DNA of 64,000 nucleotides from Saccharothrix ecbatanensis (GTDB lineage: Bacteria > Actinomycetota > Actinomycetes > Mycobacteriales > Pseudonocardiaceae), in contig NZ_JACHMO010000001.1 of assembly GCF_014205015.1 (NCBI RefSeq), positions 2,604,001 through 2,668,000 on the forward strand, read 5' to 3'. Positions 50,679-59,951 of this stretch are shown here, one piece after another; position 1 is the first letter of the stretch, and each line of letters starts with the position of its first letter. The translations under genes were made by a program, and so were the position numbers. The notes beneath the pieces were generated by a model. The model did not search any database. It was not told the origin of the DNA and saw only the letters and a program-made list of their open reading frames with translations.

Positions 50679-51652
50679 CCGCCGGTCGGGCGAGGGCGCT
50701 GCGCATGCGGGCGCAACGCCTGACGACCCCCGCCCGCTCACTGCCCGAACTGCTGCGCGACGTGCTCGCCGTGCAGGCGCAGGACATCACGGCCGCCGGT
50801 CTCGCCGTGCGGGCCCGCACCACCGGCGTCACGCCCGCCGACCTCGTCACCGCGCTCGACTCCGGCGACGTCGTGCGGACGTGCGCGATGCGCGGCGCGG
50901 TGCACCTGCTGCGCCACGAGGACGTCGGCTGGCTGGTGGCGCTGCTCGGCCCGGTGAACGTGGCCCGCTCCCGGCGGCACCGGCTCGAACTCGGGCTCAC
51001 CGACGAGCTGTCCGCGCAGGCGTTGGCGGCCCTGCGGGAAGTGCTGACCGAACCCCTCACCAGACCTCAGGTCGTCGCCCGGCTCGCCGAGGTGGGCGTG
51101 GTGCTCGACCCGTCCACCGCCGCGGCGGCCTACCTGCTCGCCTACGCCGCGAACAAGGGTGTGGTGTGCGTGGGAAGGTCGACCTACCGGCTACTCCCCC
51201 ACACCGACGACACCCGACACGGCATCCCGGAGCTGGTCCGCCGCTATCTGCGCGCCTACGGCCCCGCCACGGTCGAGGACTTCACCGCGTGGAGCGGGCT
51301 GCCCGCGGTCGACGCGCACGCCGCGTTCCCGTTCGACGAGCTGGTGGAGGGCAAGCACGGCTGGCAGCTGCCGGCCACCGACGCCGCCGACCTCGACGGC
51401 ACGGTCCGCCTGCTCGGCCCGTTCGACACGTTCCTGCTCGGCTACCAGGACCGCGACCTGCTGCTCGACCCGCAGCACGCGCCGCTCGTGCGGGGTGGCG
51501 TCGGCGGCGCCCCGATACCGCACGTCGTGGTGGACGGGCAGGTGCGCGGCACGTGGCGGCGGCGGGACGGGCGGATCGTGGTGGAGCAGTTCGGCCACAT
51601 CCCGGTGTCCGAACTCGACGTCGAGGTGGAGTCGGTGCTGGCCTGGGCGTGA
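50675..51652 (+). CDS. AlkZ/YcaQ-like winged-helix protein
   Basis: A 325-residue member of the winged-helix family that includes the DNA interstrand crosslink glycosylase AlkZ. The QAQD motif in LAVQAQDITAAGLAVRART is the QxQ catalytic motif; later landmarks are MRGAVHLL, LLGPFDTFLLGYQDRDLLL and GTWRRRDGRIVVEQF. Members protect producers of alkylating antibiotics or act in base repair. GTG 50675 is coupled to the LacI stop. Nothing else here says which DNA lesion it removes. Confidence 0.8.
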   Translation: MTAGRARALRMRAQRLTTPARSLPELLRDVLAVQAQDITAAGLAVRARTTGVTPADLVTALDSGDVVRTCAMRGAVHLLRHEDVGWLVALLGPVNVARSRRHRLELGLTDELSAQALAALREVLTEPLTRPQVVARLAEVGVVLDPSTAAAAYLLAYAANKGVVCVGRSTYRLLPHTDDTRHGIPELVRRYLRAYGPATVEDFTAWSGLPAVDAHAAFPFDELVEGKHGWQLPATDAADLDGTVRLLGPFDTFLLGYQDRDLLLDPQHAPLVRGGVGGAPIPHVVVDGQVRGTWRRRDGRIVVEQFGHIPVSELDVEVESVLAWA

Positions 51653-51660
51653 CCCTGGGA

Positions 51661-51704
51661 TCCGGCGGGCGGGCGGTGGGAGAGAAGCACGCCCGCCCGC
51701 CGGA
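51661..51704. terminator. Bidirectional hairpin terminator
   Basis: A perfect 15-bp stem TCCGGCGGGCGGGCG (51661-51675)/CGCCCGCCCGCCGGA (51690-51704) with a 14-nt loop, between the convergent AlkZ-like and amylase genes. Confidence 0.8.
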
Positions 51705-51706
51705 AG

Positions 51707-54688
51707 TCACTTCAGGTACGGCCCGTCGACGCCGACCTTGCCCGGCGCCGGGTTGCCCGGCAGGTCCAGCACGTAGACCCGCACGTTCCCCTTGCCGCCC
51801 ACCGACGCGGACAGGCTGCCGCCGGTGACGACCTTCGTGTCACCCGTGACGACGTCGCGGTAGGTGCCGTTGGGGATGCCGCCGAACGTCGCCGACCCGG
51901 AGACGGTGACCAGCGCGAAGCTGTCCACCGACCCGGACGTGTAGCGGCGCTTGAACGCCATGCCGCCGGAGACGCCGTCGGTCGAGTACTGGCCCTTCTG
52001 CAACGCGGGCACCGCCCGGCGGATCTGGTTGAGCCGCTGCACGTGCTTGACCAGCGGCTTCTGCAACGTGGTGGCGACGGTGCCGGACGCGGACGACACC
52101 ACGCCGTAGTCGGACGCCGTGACCTGACCCGCGATCTGGTCGCCGAAGTAGGCCCGCCCGGTGGTGGCCAGCGGGCACGTCGGTCCGCAGTCGATCGGCT
52201 TGCCCGCCTGGAACTCGACCTCCGAGCCGTAGTAGAGCGTCGGGATGCCCCGGAACGTCCACATGAGACTCATGTTCTCCGCCCACGCGTCCGTGCCGCC
52301 CGAGTAGCGCACGCTGGACTTGTTCGGCCCGAAGTCGTGCGAGTCCACGTACGTCACGTTGTAGGTGGCGTCGTTGGTCGAGTCGTCCGAGTCCTTGGCG
52401 TTCCAGAACGCGTTGTTCGCATCGCCAAAGTTCATGTGCATACGCATGTCGATGATGTTCATGCCGGAGAACTTCGAGTGGTCCGGCGCGTGGTAGGCGT
52501 TGCCGTCGAGGAACGCGTTGCGGCTCGTCGGCTGCCCGCCCGTGCCCATGCCCTGCTCGTAGTCGTACTGCTCCAGCGAGGCGGTGGCGTCGTCGGCGCT
52601 GTACTCGCGGCGCTCCTTCCAGGTGAAGAACTGCGCCGAGTGGTTGACCGAGCCGCGGTTCCACTTGTCGTTGACGAACGCGGCGACCTCGCCGAAGACG
52701 AAGAAGTCGCGGCCCTTCTCGCCGAACTTCGCGGTGGCGTGCTGCTGGATCGCGGGCAGGAACCGGCGGTTCCAGGTCACGCGGGGGATGTGCACGGCGG
52801 TGTCGACCCGGAAGCCGTCCACGCCCATGTCGATGAACCGGTTGTAGGCGTCGATCAGGTACTTCTGCACGATCGGGTTCTCGGTGTTGAAGTCCGCCAG
52901 GTCGTCGTGCAGCCAGCACGAGCGTGAGTCCTCACCCTCCCAGTTGCCGATCCAGCAGCGGTGGTAGAGCTGCGCGGGGAACATGCCCGAGGTGGGGCTG
53001 GGCCACTGGCAGCTGTAGATGCGGTAACCCTCGGGGCTCGTGTATTGGGTGGGTTTGCCCCAGTCGACGCACGTGTTGCCGGTCGGCTCGGTGGTCGACC
53101 ACAGGTCGCCGTTGTAGTACGACTTGCCGGTGTTCGGGTCGATGGTCAGTCCGTCGTACTCGAAGCCCTGCACGGGCTGGTCGTAGTGCCAGGACCACTG
53201 GTTGTCGCGGACGCCGAAGACCTTGGCCTGGAACAGGCCCTTCGCGCCCCAGCGGGAACTGTGGTTGTAGACGACGTCCTGGTAGATCTTCAGGCCCTTG
53301 GCGTGCGCCTTGTTGATCAGGTCCTGGTACGACGCGCCGGGGGTCTCCAGGCGCGGGTCGACGCGGTAGAAGTCCCAGCCGTGGTAGCCGTGGAAGTCGT
53401 AGTCCGAGCGGTTGAGCACGACCGGGGTGATCCAGACGGCGGAGAAGCCGAGGCCCTTGATGTAGTCGAGCTTGTCGACCAGGCCTTGGAAGTCGCCGCG
53501 GAACATCGGGTCGTTGTTGGCCGCGTTGCCGGAGCGGACGTGCTGGCTGCCGCCCCGGTTGTTGGCCGTGACGCCGTCGTTGAAGCGTGCGGTCATCACG
53601 AAGTAGATCGAGTCCTCGCGCGGGTCGCCGCCCAACGGTGTGCCGCCGGGTGGGGCGGGTGGCGCGTCTCCCGTGGTCACCGCGACGGACGCGGTGGAGG
53701 CGGACTTGTTGCCCGCCGCGTCGTAGGCCTTGAGGGTGTAGGTGTAGGTGGTGTTCGCGGTCAGCGGGCCGTCGGCGAAACCCACGTTGCCGGTGTTGCG
53801 CACGACCGTGCCCAGCGCGCCGCCGGTGCGGGTGATCTCGTAGCCCGCGACGGCGACGTTGTCGGTGGAGGCGGTCCAGGCCAGGGAGACGGTGAGTTCG
53901 GACGCGGTGGCTTGGAGGCCGGTCGGCACGGTGGGCGCGATCGTGTCCTGCGGGGCAGGGGGTCCGCAGGGATCGGCCGCGCCCGCGGTGACCACGCCGT
54001 CCTTGACGGTGCTGCGCCCGGTTCCGATGGTGTAGTCGGCGCCGTTGTTGTTGTCCCACTGGCCGGAGCCGTTGTTGAACGCGGCTTTGAGGCCGGTGGC
54101 GGTGCCGAGGTCGACCGAGGCTCGTGCCCAGTCCGCGCAGACCTGTTCCATGGGCACGCCCGGCACGGCGGTCCACGTGCCGCCGGTGGGCTGGTAGTGG
54201 ATGCGGGTCGCGGTCCAGTTCCGGGTCTTGGTGAAGTAGTAGACCTCGGCGTCGCCGGTCGGGTCCGGGCCCGGGCCTGGGTCGGCGCCGCAGGGGTCTC
54301 CGGTGCCCGTGACGCCGGCGGCGACCGTGACGTTCCCGGTGCCCAGGCTGTAGTTCTGCCCGTTGTTGTTGTCCCAGGTGCCCGAGCCGTTGTTGAACAC
54401 CGCGACCAGGCCGGTGGCGTCGGCGAGCGACACGGTCCGGCGCACCCAGCCGGCGCACGCCGCTTCCATACGTTCCCCGGGCACGGCGGTCCACGGCCCG
54501 TTTCGCGGTTGGTAGTGCACGTTGGCCACCGGCCAGCCCGACGGCAGGCGGTAGAAGACGGTCGTGGAGCCGGCCGCGGCCGGCGGTGTGGTCGAGTCCT
54601 CGGCGGAACCGATCGGCGCGGCCCAGGTCGCCGCGGCCAGGCCCGCCGCCACGAGTAAGGCGGTCCATCGTTGCGATCTTGCTCGCAT
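51707..54688 (-). CDS. Secreted alpha-amylase with two CBM25-like modules and an FN3 domain
   Basis: A 993-residue secreted GH13 enzyme. Signal peptide residues 1-29 (RWTALLVAAGLAAATWAAPIGSA), two starch-binding modules (~40-135 and ~150-250) each with FNNGSG.WDNNNG..Y, a fibronectin III domain (~258-342), then the catalytic barrel (~350-870) with GFRVDTAVHIPR, FFVFGEVAAF and YVDSHDFGPN, and a C-terminal beta domain. ATG 54688 is used because GGGAG stands 5 nt upstream and the signal peptide begins there. TGCAA/TTGCA elements upstream suggest control by the LacI protein. Confidence 0.93.
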   Translation of the reverse strand: MRARSQRWTALLVAAGLAAATWAAPIGSAEDSTTPPAAAGSTTVFYRLPSGWPVANVHYQPRNGPWTAVPGERMEAACAGWVRRTVSLADATGLVAVFNNGSGTWDNNNGQNYSLGTGNVTVAAGVTGTGDPCGADPGPGPDPTGDAEVYYFTKTRNWTATRIHYQPTGGTWTAVPGVPMEQVCADWARASVDLGTATGLKAAFNNGSGQWDNNNGADYTIGTGRSTVKDGVVTAGAADPCGPPAPQDTIAPTVPTGLQATASELTVSLAWTASTDNVAVAGYEITRTGGALGTVVRNTGNVGFADGPLTANTTYTYTLKAYDAAGNKSASTASVAVTTGDAPPAPPGGTPLGGDPREDSIYFVMTARFNDGVTANNRGGSQHVRSGNAANNDPMFRGDFQGLVDKLDYIKGLGFSAVWITPVVLNRSDYDFHGYHGWDFYRVDPRLETPGASYQDLINKAHAKGLKIYQDVVYNHSSRWGAKGLFQAKVFGVRDNQWSWHYDQPVQGFEYDGLTIDPNTGKSYYNGDLWSTTEPTGNTCVDWGKPTQYTSPEGYRIYSCQWPSPTSGMFPAQLYHRCWIGNWEGEDSRSCWLHDDLADFNTENPIVQKYLIDAYNRFIDMGVDGFRVDTAVHIPRVTWNRRFLPAIQQHATAKFGEKGRDFFVFGEVAAFVNDKWNRGSVNHSAQFFTWKERREYSADDATASLEQYDYEQGMGTGGQPTSRNAFLDGNAYHAPDHSKFSGMNIIDMRMHMNFGDANNAFWNAKDSDDSTNDATYNVTYVDSHDFGPNKSSVRYSGGTDAWAENMSLMWTFRGIPTLYYGSEVEFQAGKPIDCGPTCPLATTGRAYFGDQIAGQVTASDYGVVSSASGTVATTLQKPLVKHVQRLNQIRRAVPALQKGQYSTDGVSGGMAFKRRYTSGSVDSFALVTVSGSATFGGIPNGTYRDVVTGDTKVVTGGSLSASVGGKGNVRVYVLDLPGNPAPGKVGVDGPYLK

Positions 54689-54722
54689 CACTGCTCCCGT
54701 CACGCGTCTTTGCGCAAGGTCA

Positions 54723-54810
54723 TGCAATTCCTTGCAGGCTAGACCTGGGGCTGTACCGCTGTAAACGGAGTGAAGTGCTTCGATTCAGGGCGAGCTTCGC
54801 AAGGATTTGC
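54723..54810. promoter_or_regulatory. LacI-type operator elements upstream of the amylase
   Basis: TGCAATTCCTTGCA (54723-54736) is a perfect 5-bp inverted repeat with 4-bp spacer, and GCAAGGATTTGC (54799-54810) is a second one. Both resemble the site upstream of the LacI gene at 49585. They lie in the divergent gap between the amylase and an NB-ARC-LuxR regulator. Confidence 0.6.
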
Positions 54811-54869
54811 AGAGTGATTCGCCTGCGGGCCGCTTCGGCGATCTCACGCCGCGTCGGCGATCGGTGTCG

Positions 54870-54875
54870 TACGGT
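54870..54875 (+). promoter_or_regulatory. -10 box of the NB-ARC-LuxR gene (leaderless)
   Basis: TACGGT is followed by 6 nt and then the ATG at 54882; no ribosome site is visible. Confidence 0.5.
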
Positions 54876-54881
54876 GTCCGG

Positions 54882-57242
54882 ATGACCGACCGGGCATCGG
54901 GAAGCGGTGTCATGCCGCGTGCACTGAGTTCATTCGTGGGACGGAAGGAACTACTCGCCGAACTGCGTCGACGGATCGGCGTCGCACCGCTCATAACGCT
55001 CACCGGCGTGGGCGGTGCGGGCAAGACCCGGTTGGCGCTGGAACTGGCCGCGCAGGTGGACCGCGCCTACGACGACGGCGTGCGCCTGGTCGAGCTGGCG
55101 TCCGCCCGCGGCGGCGACCCGGAGTTGTTGGCGCAGGTCGTGGCGAGCGCGGTCGGCGTGCCGGACCAGGCCACCACGACGCCGTTGGAGACGCTGGTCG
55201 ACTACCTCAAGCCGCGGAAACTCCTGCTGGTGCTGGACAACTGCGAGCACCTGGTCGAACCGGTGGCGCACCTCGTGCGCACGGTGCTCGGCGCGGCGCC
55301 CGGACTGCGGATCGTGGCCACCAGCCGGGCCCGGCTCCGGGTGCCCGGCGAGGTGCTGGTCATGGTGCCGCCGCTGGACGTGCCCGCTGAGGGCTCGCCG
55401 CTCGACCTGGGCCACGAGTCGGTGGCGCTGCTGGTCGACCGCGCCGAGGCGAGCGTGCCCGGCTGGGGTGGTGTCACGCCGGAGAACTGGCCGGACGTGG
55501 TGCGGGTGCTGCGCCGGGTCGCGGGCATCCCGTTGGCGATCGAGCAGGCCGTGGTGCGGATGCGGTCCATGCCGGTGTCGTTGCTGGCCGATCGGCTGGA
55601 CGACGTGATGCGCGTGCTCACCGCCAACGACACCACCGCGGTCGAGCACCACCAGACGATGGCCGCCCTGATCGACTGGAGCCACGACCACTGCACGCCC
55701 GCCGAACGCCTGTTATGGGCACGGCTGTCGGTGTTCGAGGGCGGGTTCACGCTGCCCGCGGCCGAGGCGGTGTGCGCGGGCGACGGGCTGGACGCCTACG
55801 ACGTGGCCGACACGCTGGCCGGGCTGGTGGACAAGTCGATCGCCCTGCCGTCCGCCGACCGCAGCCGCTACCACCTGCTGGAACCGTTGCGGCAGCACGG
55901 CGCGGCCCGGCTGCGGGACGCGGGCGAGGTGGACGACGTCCGGCTCCGCCACCAGGACTACTTCCGACGTGACGCGGCCCGGCTGGCCGAGTCGTTCGTC
56001 GGGCACAACGAGGCCGCGCTGCTCGCCGCGGTCGACGCGGACATGGCCAACCACCGGGTGGTGCTGGCGGACCTGATCGGCAACCCCGCCACCGCGTACG
56101 CCGGGCTCCAGATGAGCGTCGACCTGGCCCGCACCCGCTGGTACACCTACGCCGGCCGATTACCGGAAGAGCGGCTGTGGCTGGGGCGCGCGCTGGCCGC
56201 CGCACCCGTCGCCGCCGACCCGTTGCGGGCCAGTGCCATCGCCCTCGACGCGTGGATCGCGTTGTGCCTGGGCGTGGAACGGCAGCAGGTCGCGCGGCGG
56301 GTGGACGAGGCCGTCGCGTTGGCCCGCGAGGTGGACGTGCCGCTGGCCGCGGTGACGTTCGTGGGCGGCGCGTACATCGTGCTGGCGACCGGCGACCTCG
56401 ACGGCGTGGAGCTGCTTCGGCAGGCGCACAAGGAGTTCGGGGAGCTCGGGCAGCCGTTCGCGGTGGACCACCACCTCGCGCACATCCTGCTCACCGTGTC
56501 GCTCGTGCTGCTCGGCACCCGTGAGCAGGCCGAGCCCGCGGCGGACGACTTCCTCACCACCTGCCAACAGCTCGAAGCGGCCTGGGGGCTGAGCTGGGCG
56601 CACTGGTGCAACGGCGTGGTCGAGACCCGGTGGGGTGATCCGAAACGGGCACTGGAAGTGCTGCGGGAGGGCCTGCGGATCCAGCGGGCGATCCGCGACA
56701 AGTGGGGCCCGCTGTGGACGATCGAGGCTTTGGGCTGGGCGCACGTGCGCGCCGGTGACGCCCGCGCCGCCGCACGGATGCTGGGCCTGGCACACCGGCT
56801 GCACCGCGTCACCGGCGTGCGGGTCGACGGCCTGGTGCCGTTCTCGCTGCTCTCGGAGCAGACCGCGGCCCAGGCCAGGGCGGCGCTCGGCGACGACGAG
56901 TACGAGCGGGCCTACGCGAGCCGGGCCGAGTCCGTGGACGAGGCGCTGGCAATCGTGCTCGACGAGGACGTCGCCGCGAACAGCGCGCCGGACCACCGCC
57001 CGGCCGGGCTCACCCCGGCCGAGTGGAACGTGGCCCGGCTGGTGGGTGACGGCCTGTCCAACACGGAGGTCGCCACCAGGCTGGTGATCTCCCCCGCGAC
57101 CGTGCACACCCACCTGACCCGGATCTACCGCAAGCTCGACATCGCCAACCGCCACCAGCTCATCACCCTGCTGGCGAGCATGGTCGAACGGCCGCCCCCC
57201 GGCACCGTCCGCCGCAGCTCGCCCAGTCGTGCCGACATGTGA
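54882..57242 (+). CDS. NB-ARC ATPase-LuxR transcriptional regulator
   Basis: A 786-residue LAL/AfsR-like regulator. Residues ~15-60 carry FVGRKELLAELRRRIG and the Walker A GVGGAGKTRL; Walker B is LLLVLDNCEHL. A winged-helix/TPR middle region follows, and the C-terminal ~65 residues are a LuxR helix-turn-helix (LTPAEWNVARLVGDGLSNTEVATRLVISPATVHTHLTRIYRKL, landmark). It is preferred to start at 54882 because of the -10 box 6 nt upstream. It diverges from the amylase; whether it controls it is unknown. Confidence 0.9.
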   Translation: MTDRASGSGVMPRALSSFVGRKELLAELRRRIGVAPLITLTGVGGAGKTRLALELAAQVDRAYDDGVRLVELASARGGDPELLAQVVASAVGVPDQATTTPLETLVDYLKPRKLLLVLDNCEHLVEPVAHLVRTVLGAAPGLRIVATSRARLRVPGEVLVMVPPLDVPAEGSPLDLGHESVALLVDRAEASVPGWGGVTPENWPDVVRVLRRVAGIPLAIEQAVVRMRSMPVSLLADRLDDVMRVLTANDTTAVEHHQTMAALIDWSHDHCTPAERLLWARLSVFEGGFTLPAAEAVCAGDGLDAYDVADTLAGLVDKSIALPSADRSRYHLLEPLRQHGAARLRDAGEVDDVRLRHQDYFRRDAARLAESFVGHNEAALLAAVDADMANHRVVLADLIGNPATAYAGLQMSVDLARTRWYTYAGRLPEERLWLGRALAAAPVAADPLRASAIALDAWIALCLGVERQQVARRVDEAVALAREVDVPLAAVTFVGGAYIVLATGDLDGVELLRQAHKEFGELGQPFAVDHHLAHILLTVSLVLLGTREQAEPAADDFLTTCQQLEAAWGLSWAHWCNGVVETRWGDPKRALEVLREGLRIQRAIRDKWGPLWTIEALGWAHVRAGDARAAARMLGLAHRLHRVTGVRVDGLVPFSLLSEQTAAQARAALGDDEYERAYASRAESVDEALAIVLDEDVAANSAPDHRPAGLTPAEWNVARLVGDGLSNTEVATRLVISPATVHTHLTRIYRKLDIANRHQLITLLASMVERPPPGTVRRSSPSRADM

Positions 57243-57260
57243 GTTCCCGTCCTGTTCGCT

Positions 57261-58502
57261 CTACGCGTCCAACGCCACGTGCACGGCGGCGAAGGTGTTG
57301 GGCACGACCTTGTCGCCACGCTCCAACTCGGCCGCGTCCACCGACAGCCGTGCCTGCGGCGCGCGTTCACGCAACGCCAAGAGTGCGGCGCGCGTCTCGA
57401 TCCGGGCCAGGTAGTGGCCCACGCAGAAGTGCACCCCGTAGCCGAACGTCGCGTGGCCCAGCGTCGCGTTGCCGGTCGCGGGCACGCGCGTCGGGTCGAA
57501 GCGGTCCGCGGTCGGTCCGTGCACCAGCGGGTCGCGACCGGCCGTGCCCATGCCGATCATCACCACGGAACCCTCCGGGATGACGCCGCCGGGCACGTCC
57601 ACGTCGACGGTGGCGCGGTAGTGCGGGGTGACGCGGACCGGCGGGTCCCAGCGTGCCGTTTCCTCGACCGCGGCGGACACGGTGTCCTCGTTCAACGCCG
57701 CCCACGCGCCGGGGGTGGCGAGCAGGGCGGTGGCGGCGTTGCCGATGAGGCCGGTCGTGGTCTCGTGTCCCGCCACGACAAGCAGGATCGCGGTGGTCAG
57801 CAGTTCTTCGGGGGTCAGCCGGTCGCCGTCGATCTCCGCCTGCGCCATCGCGCTGAGCAGCGCGTCGTCCGGCTGCTCGCGCTTGTACTCGATCAGACCG
57901 GCGAGGTAGCCGAACATGGCGTCGGAGGCGGGCACGACCAGCTCAGGGCGTTCGGTCATCATCGCCGTGGTCCAGTGGTGCAACTGGGCGCGGTCCTCGG
58001 CCGGCACGCCGAGCAGGTCGCAGATCACCGCCAGGGGAAACGGGAACGCCAGTCCGCTGATCAGGTCGGCGTCCTGGGGCAGGGCGGCGACCATCTCGCG
58101 GGCCGTCTTCTCCACCGCCGGGCGCAGCTCTTCGACACGGCGTGACGTGAACGCCTGCGACACGAGCGCGCGCAGCTTGCGGTGGTGCGGCGGGTCCGTG
58201 TTGAGCATCGACGGGCCGATGATCCGGGACAGGTCGGTCGGTCTGCCCTTGCGCGCCAACTGGTCCTGCATCGCGGACCGCAGCGAGGCGGCGTCCTTGG
58301 CCATCCGGCCGTCGTTGAGCAGGGCCCTGGTCGCCTCCAGGCCCAGCGTGGTGACCAGGACTTCCAGACCGTTCGGCAGTTCGGCCGGGTGCACGGGACC
58401 GAGACGTGCCAGCGCGTCCTCGTGCGCGTGGTGCTGCCATCCGCGCAGCGGACCGCCGACAAGGGTCTGTCGGTCCGGGGCGAACTCCGCGGTCAGCTGC
58501 AC
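57261..58502 (-). CDS. Cytochrome P450 (second copy type)
   Basis: A 413-residue P450 with canonical motifs: I-helix LLVVAGHETTTGLI, the ExxR helix VEETARWDPPVR, and haem loop ATFGYGVHFCVGHYLAR with the normal histidine. GTG 58502 has GGAGA 4 nt upstream. It is not closely similar to the P450 at 47366. No redox partner gene is adjacent. An inverted repeat lies upstream (58576-58603) and may regulate it. Confidence 0.9.
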   Translation of the reverse strand: MQLTAEFAPDRQTLVGGPLRGWQHHAHEDALARLGPVHPAELPNGLEVLVTTLGLEATRALLNDGRMAKDAASLRSAMQDQLARKGRPTDLSRIIGPSMLNTDPPHHRKLRALVSQAFTSRRVEELRPAVEKTAREMVAALPQDADLISGLAFPFPLAVICDLLGVPAEDRAQLHHWTTAMMTERPELVVPASDAMFGYLAGLIEYKREQPDDALLSAMAQAEIDGDRLTPEELLTTAILLVVAGHETTTGLIGNAATALLATPGAWAALNEDTVSAAVEETARWDPPVRVTPHYRATVDVDVPGGVIPEGSVVMIGMGTAGRDPLVHGPTADRFDPTRVPATGNATLGHATFGYGVHFCVGHYLARIETRAALLALRERAPQARLSVDAAELERGDKVVPNTFAAVHVALDA

Positions 58503-58575
58503 ATCGTCTCCTTGGCATGGTGCGGTTGCCTCGTCTACTTTGCTGTGACCGCCCCGCTTCGCGCATCCACCGCGA

Positions 58576-58630
58576 TCCGTATCCCTGTGGGACGACATAC
58601 GGAGACAGGTGTACGTCCGCGTATACGGAT
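58576..58630. promoter_or_regulatory. Inverted repeats in the P450/secreted-protein divergent gap
   Basis: TCCGTAT (58576-58582), 14 bp, ATACGGA (58597-58603), then a third arm ATACGGAT (58623-58630) that also pairs with ATCCGTAT at 58575. Three arms of one word in a 196-bp divergent gap suggest an operator cluster. Confidence 0.5.
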
Positions 58631-58698
58631 GCGAACCGACCTCGCGGTACTCGGCGTGCCGGCAGACTTCGGTGATGTCATCTCGCACAACGGTTCCC

Positions 58699-59931
58699 AT
58701 GCGGAAGCTCCGAAGACTTGTCGTCGCGCTGGTGGCGATCACAGCCGTGGTCGTGCCGTCGGCGCCGGCCGGCGCCGCAGCCGCCACGCCTCGGTTGACC
58801 AGGGTCGACACCGACACCGCCGGTCAGCCCGACCCCAAAGGCGGCGTCGTCTTCACCGGGCTGTCCGGTGACGGTCGGCACGCGCTGTTGGCGGCGTACA
58901 GCCACAGCACCCTGGTGCCCGCCCCTCACCGCACTCCCGCGGACCAAGGGGTCTACTTGGTTCGCAAAGACCTGCAGTCCGGCGCGCTTGTTCTCGTGAG
59001 CGTGCGGGAGAACGGCAGTCCGCTCGCGGTGAGCTGGGAGGCCGGGATGGGGCACACCGGCACGACGTTCGCGTACGCCGGCCGGGTGAACGCAGGTCCG
59101 ATGGTCCTCTACTACCGCGACCTGACTTCCGGCGTTCGCCCGATCTACACCATGTCGGGCGACTGGTCCCCCAACAAGATCACGCTGTCCTCCGACGGGC
59201 GATGGCTGTCGTGGCTGGCCAGAAACAACGCGGCGGGCGGTGTCATCATCCGGCACGACCTCCACACCGGCCAGACCACCAGGCTGCTCGAGTGCGCGGA
59301 CCCGCTCACCGGCTGCTACATCTACACGGGGCCGCTCTTCTCCGACGACGGCACCACGATCGCGTTGCAGTACCGGAAGACCCCCGCCGACCCCATCCGG
59401 CTGGCGGTTCTCGACCCCGGGGCCGTCGAGCCGCGCATCCTCCCGGAAGGCGTGCAGGGCGAAGGCTTCGTGATCAGCGGCAACGGCAAGTGGATCTTCT
59501 ACGGCCGCGGCAGCGGCTGCCCGGGTTGCGGCGGGGGCAGGTTCGAACTCAAGAGGATCGCCACCACGCCCGGCGCCTCTCCACAGCTGCTGCGGGCGTG
59601 GGAGGACGGGGTCACGTGGGGCCTGTATCCGACCTCCAGTGACCGCACCGGCACTCTGGTCGGCTACTTTCGGCAGACCGGCGACAGCGGGAAGTACTAC
59701 GCCGCGGCGCGCGGCTACCTGCACGACATGCTGACCGGCATCGAGACCCGGCTCCCCGAACCGCGTACAGAGCTGGCCTATGCGGCGCAGCCCAAGATCA
59801 GCTCGAACTCGCGGGTGGCCGTGTTCGTCGAATCCTGCCTGTCGGCCACATCGTGCTACCCGACAGGCACCTACGCGGTCGCGCTGACCACGTTGCTGCC
59901 AGGTCGGATGTGGGCTTTCGACCAGCGTTGA
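58699..59931 (+). CDS. Secreted TolB/WD40-like protein
   Basis: A 410-residue protein with a clear signal peptide (residues 1-27, RRLVVALVAITAVVVPSAPAGAAAA). The rest has repeated strands of the kind GDGRHALLAAYS, SSDGRWLSWLARNN, SDDGTTIALQYR and SGNGKWIFYGRG, which are typical of TolB-type beta-propeller blades. Cysteines (ECADPLTGCY, CPGCGGG, SCLSATSCY) may form disulfides. Function unknown. It converges on the hydrolase gene with a 20-bp gap. Confidence 0.75.
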   Translation: MRKLRRLVVALVAITAVVVPSAPAGAAAATPRLTRVDTDTAGQPDPKGGVVFTGLSGDGRHALLAAYSHSTLVPAPHRTPADQGVYLVRKDLQSGALVLVSVRENGSPLAVSWEAGMGHTGTTFAYAGRVNAGPMVLYYRDLTSGVRPIYTMSGDWSPNKITLSSDGRWLSWLARNNAAGGVIIRHDLHTGQTTRLLECADPLTGCYIYTGPLFSDDGTTIALQYRKTPADPIRLAVLDPGAVEPRILPEGVQGEGFVISGNGKWIFYGRGSGCPGCGGGRFELKRIATTPGASPQLLRAWEDGVTWGLYPTSSDRTGTLVGYFRQTGDSGKYYAAARGYLHDMLTGIETRLPEPRTELAYAAQPKISSNSRVAVFVESCLSATSCYPTGTYAVALTTLLPGRMWAFDQR

Positions 59932-59951
59932 CCCGGCGGCGGTGCGGCGTC

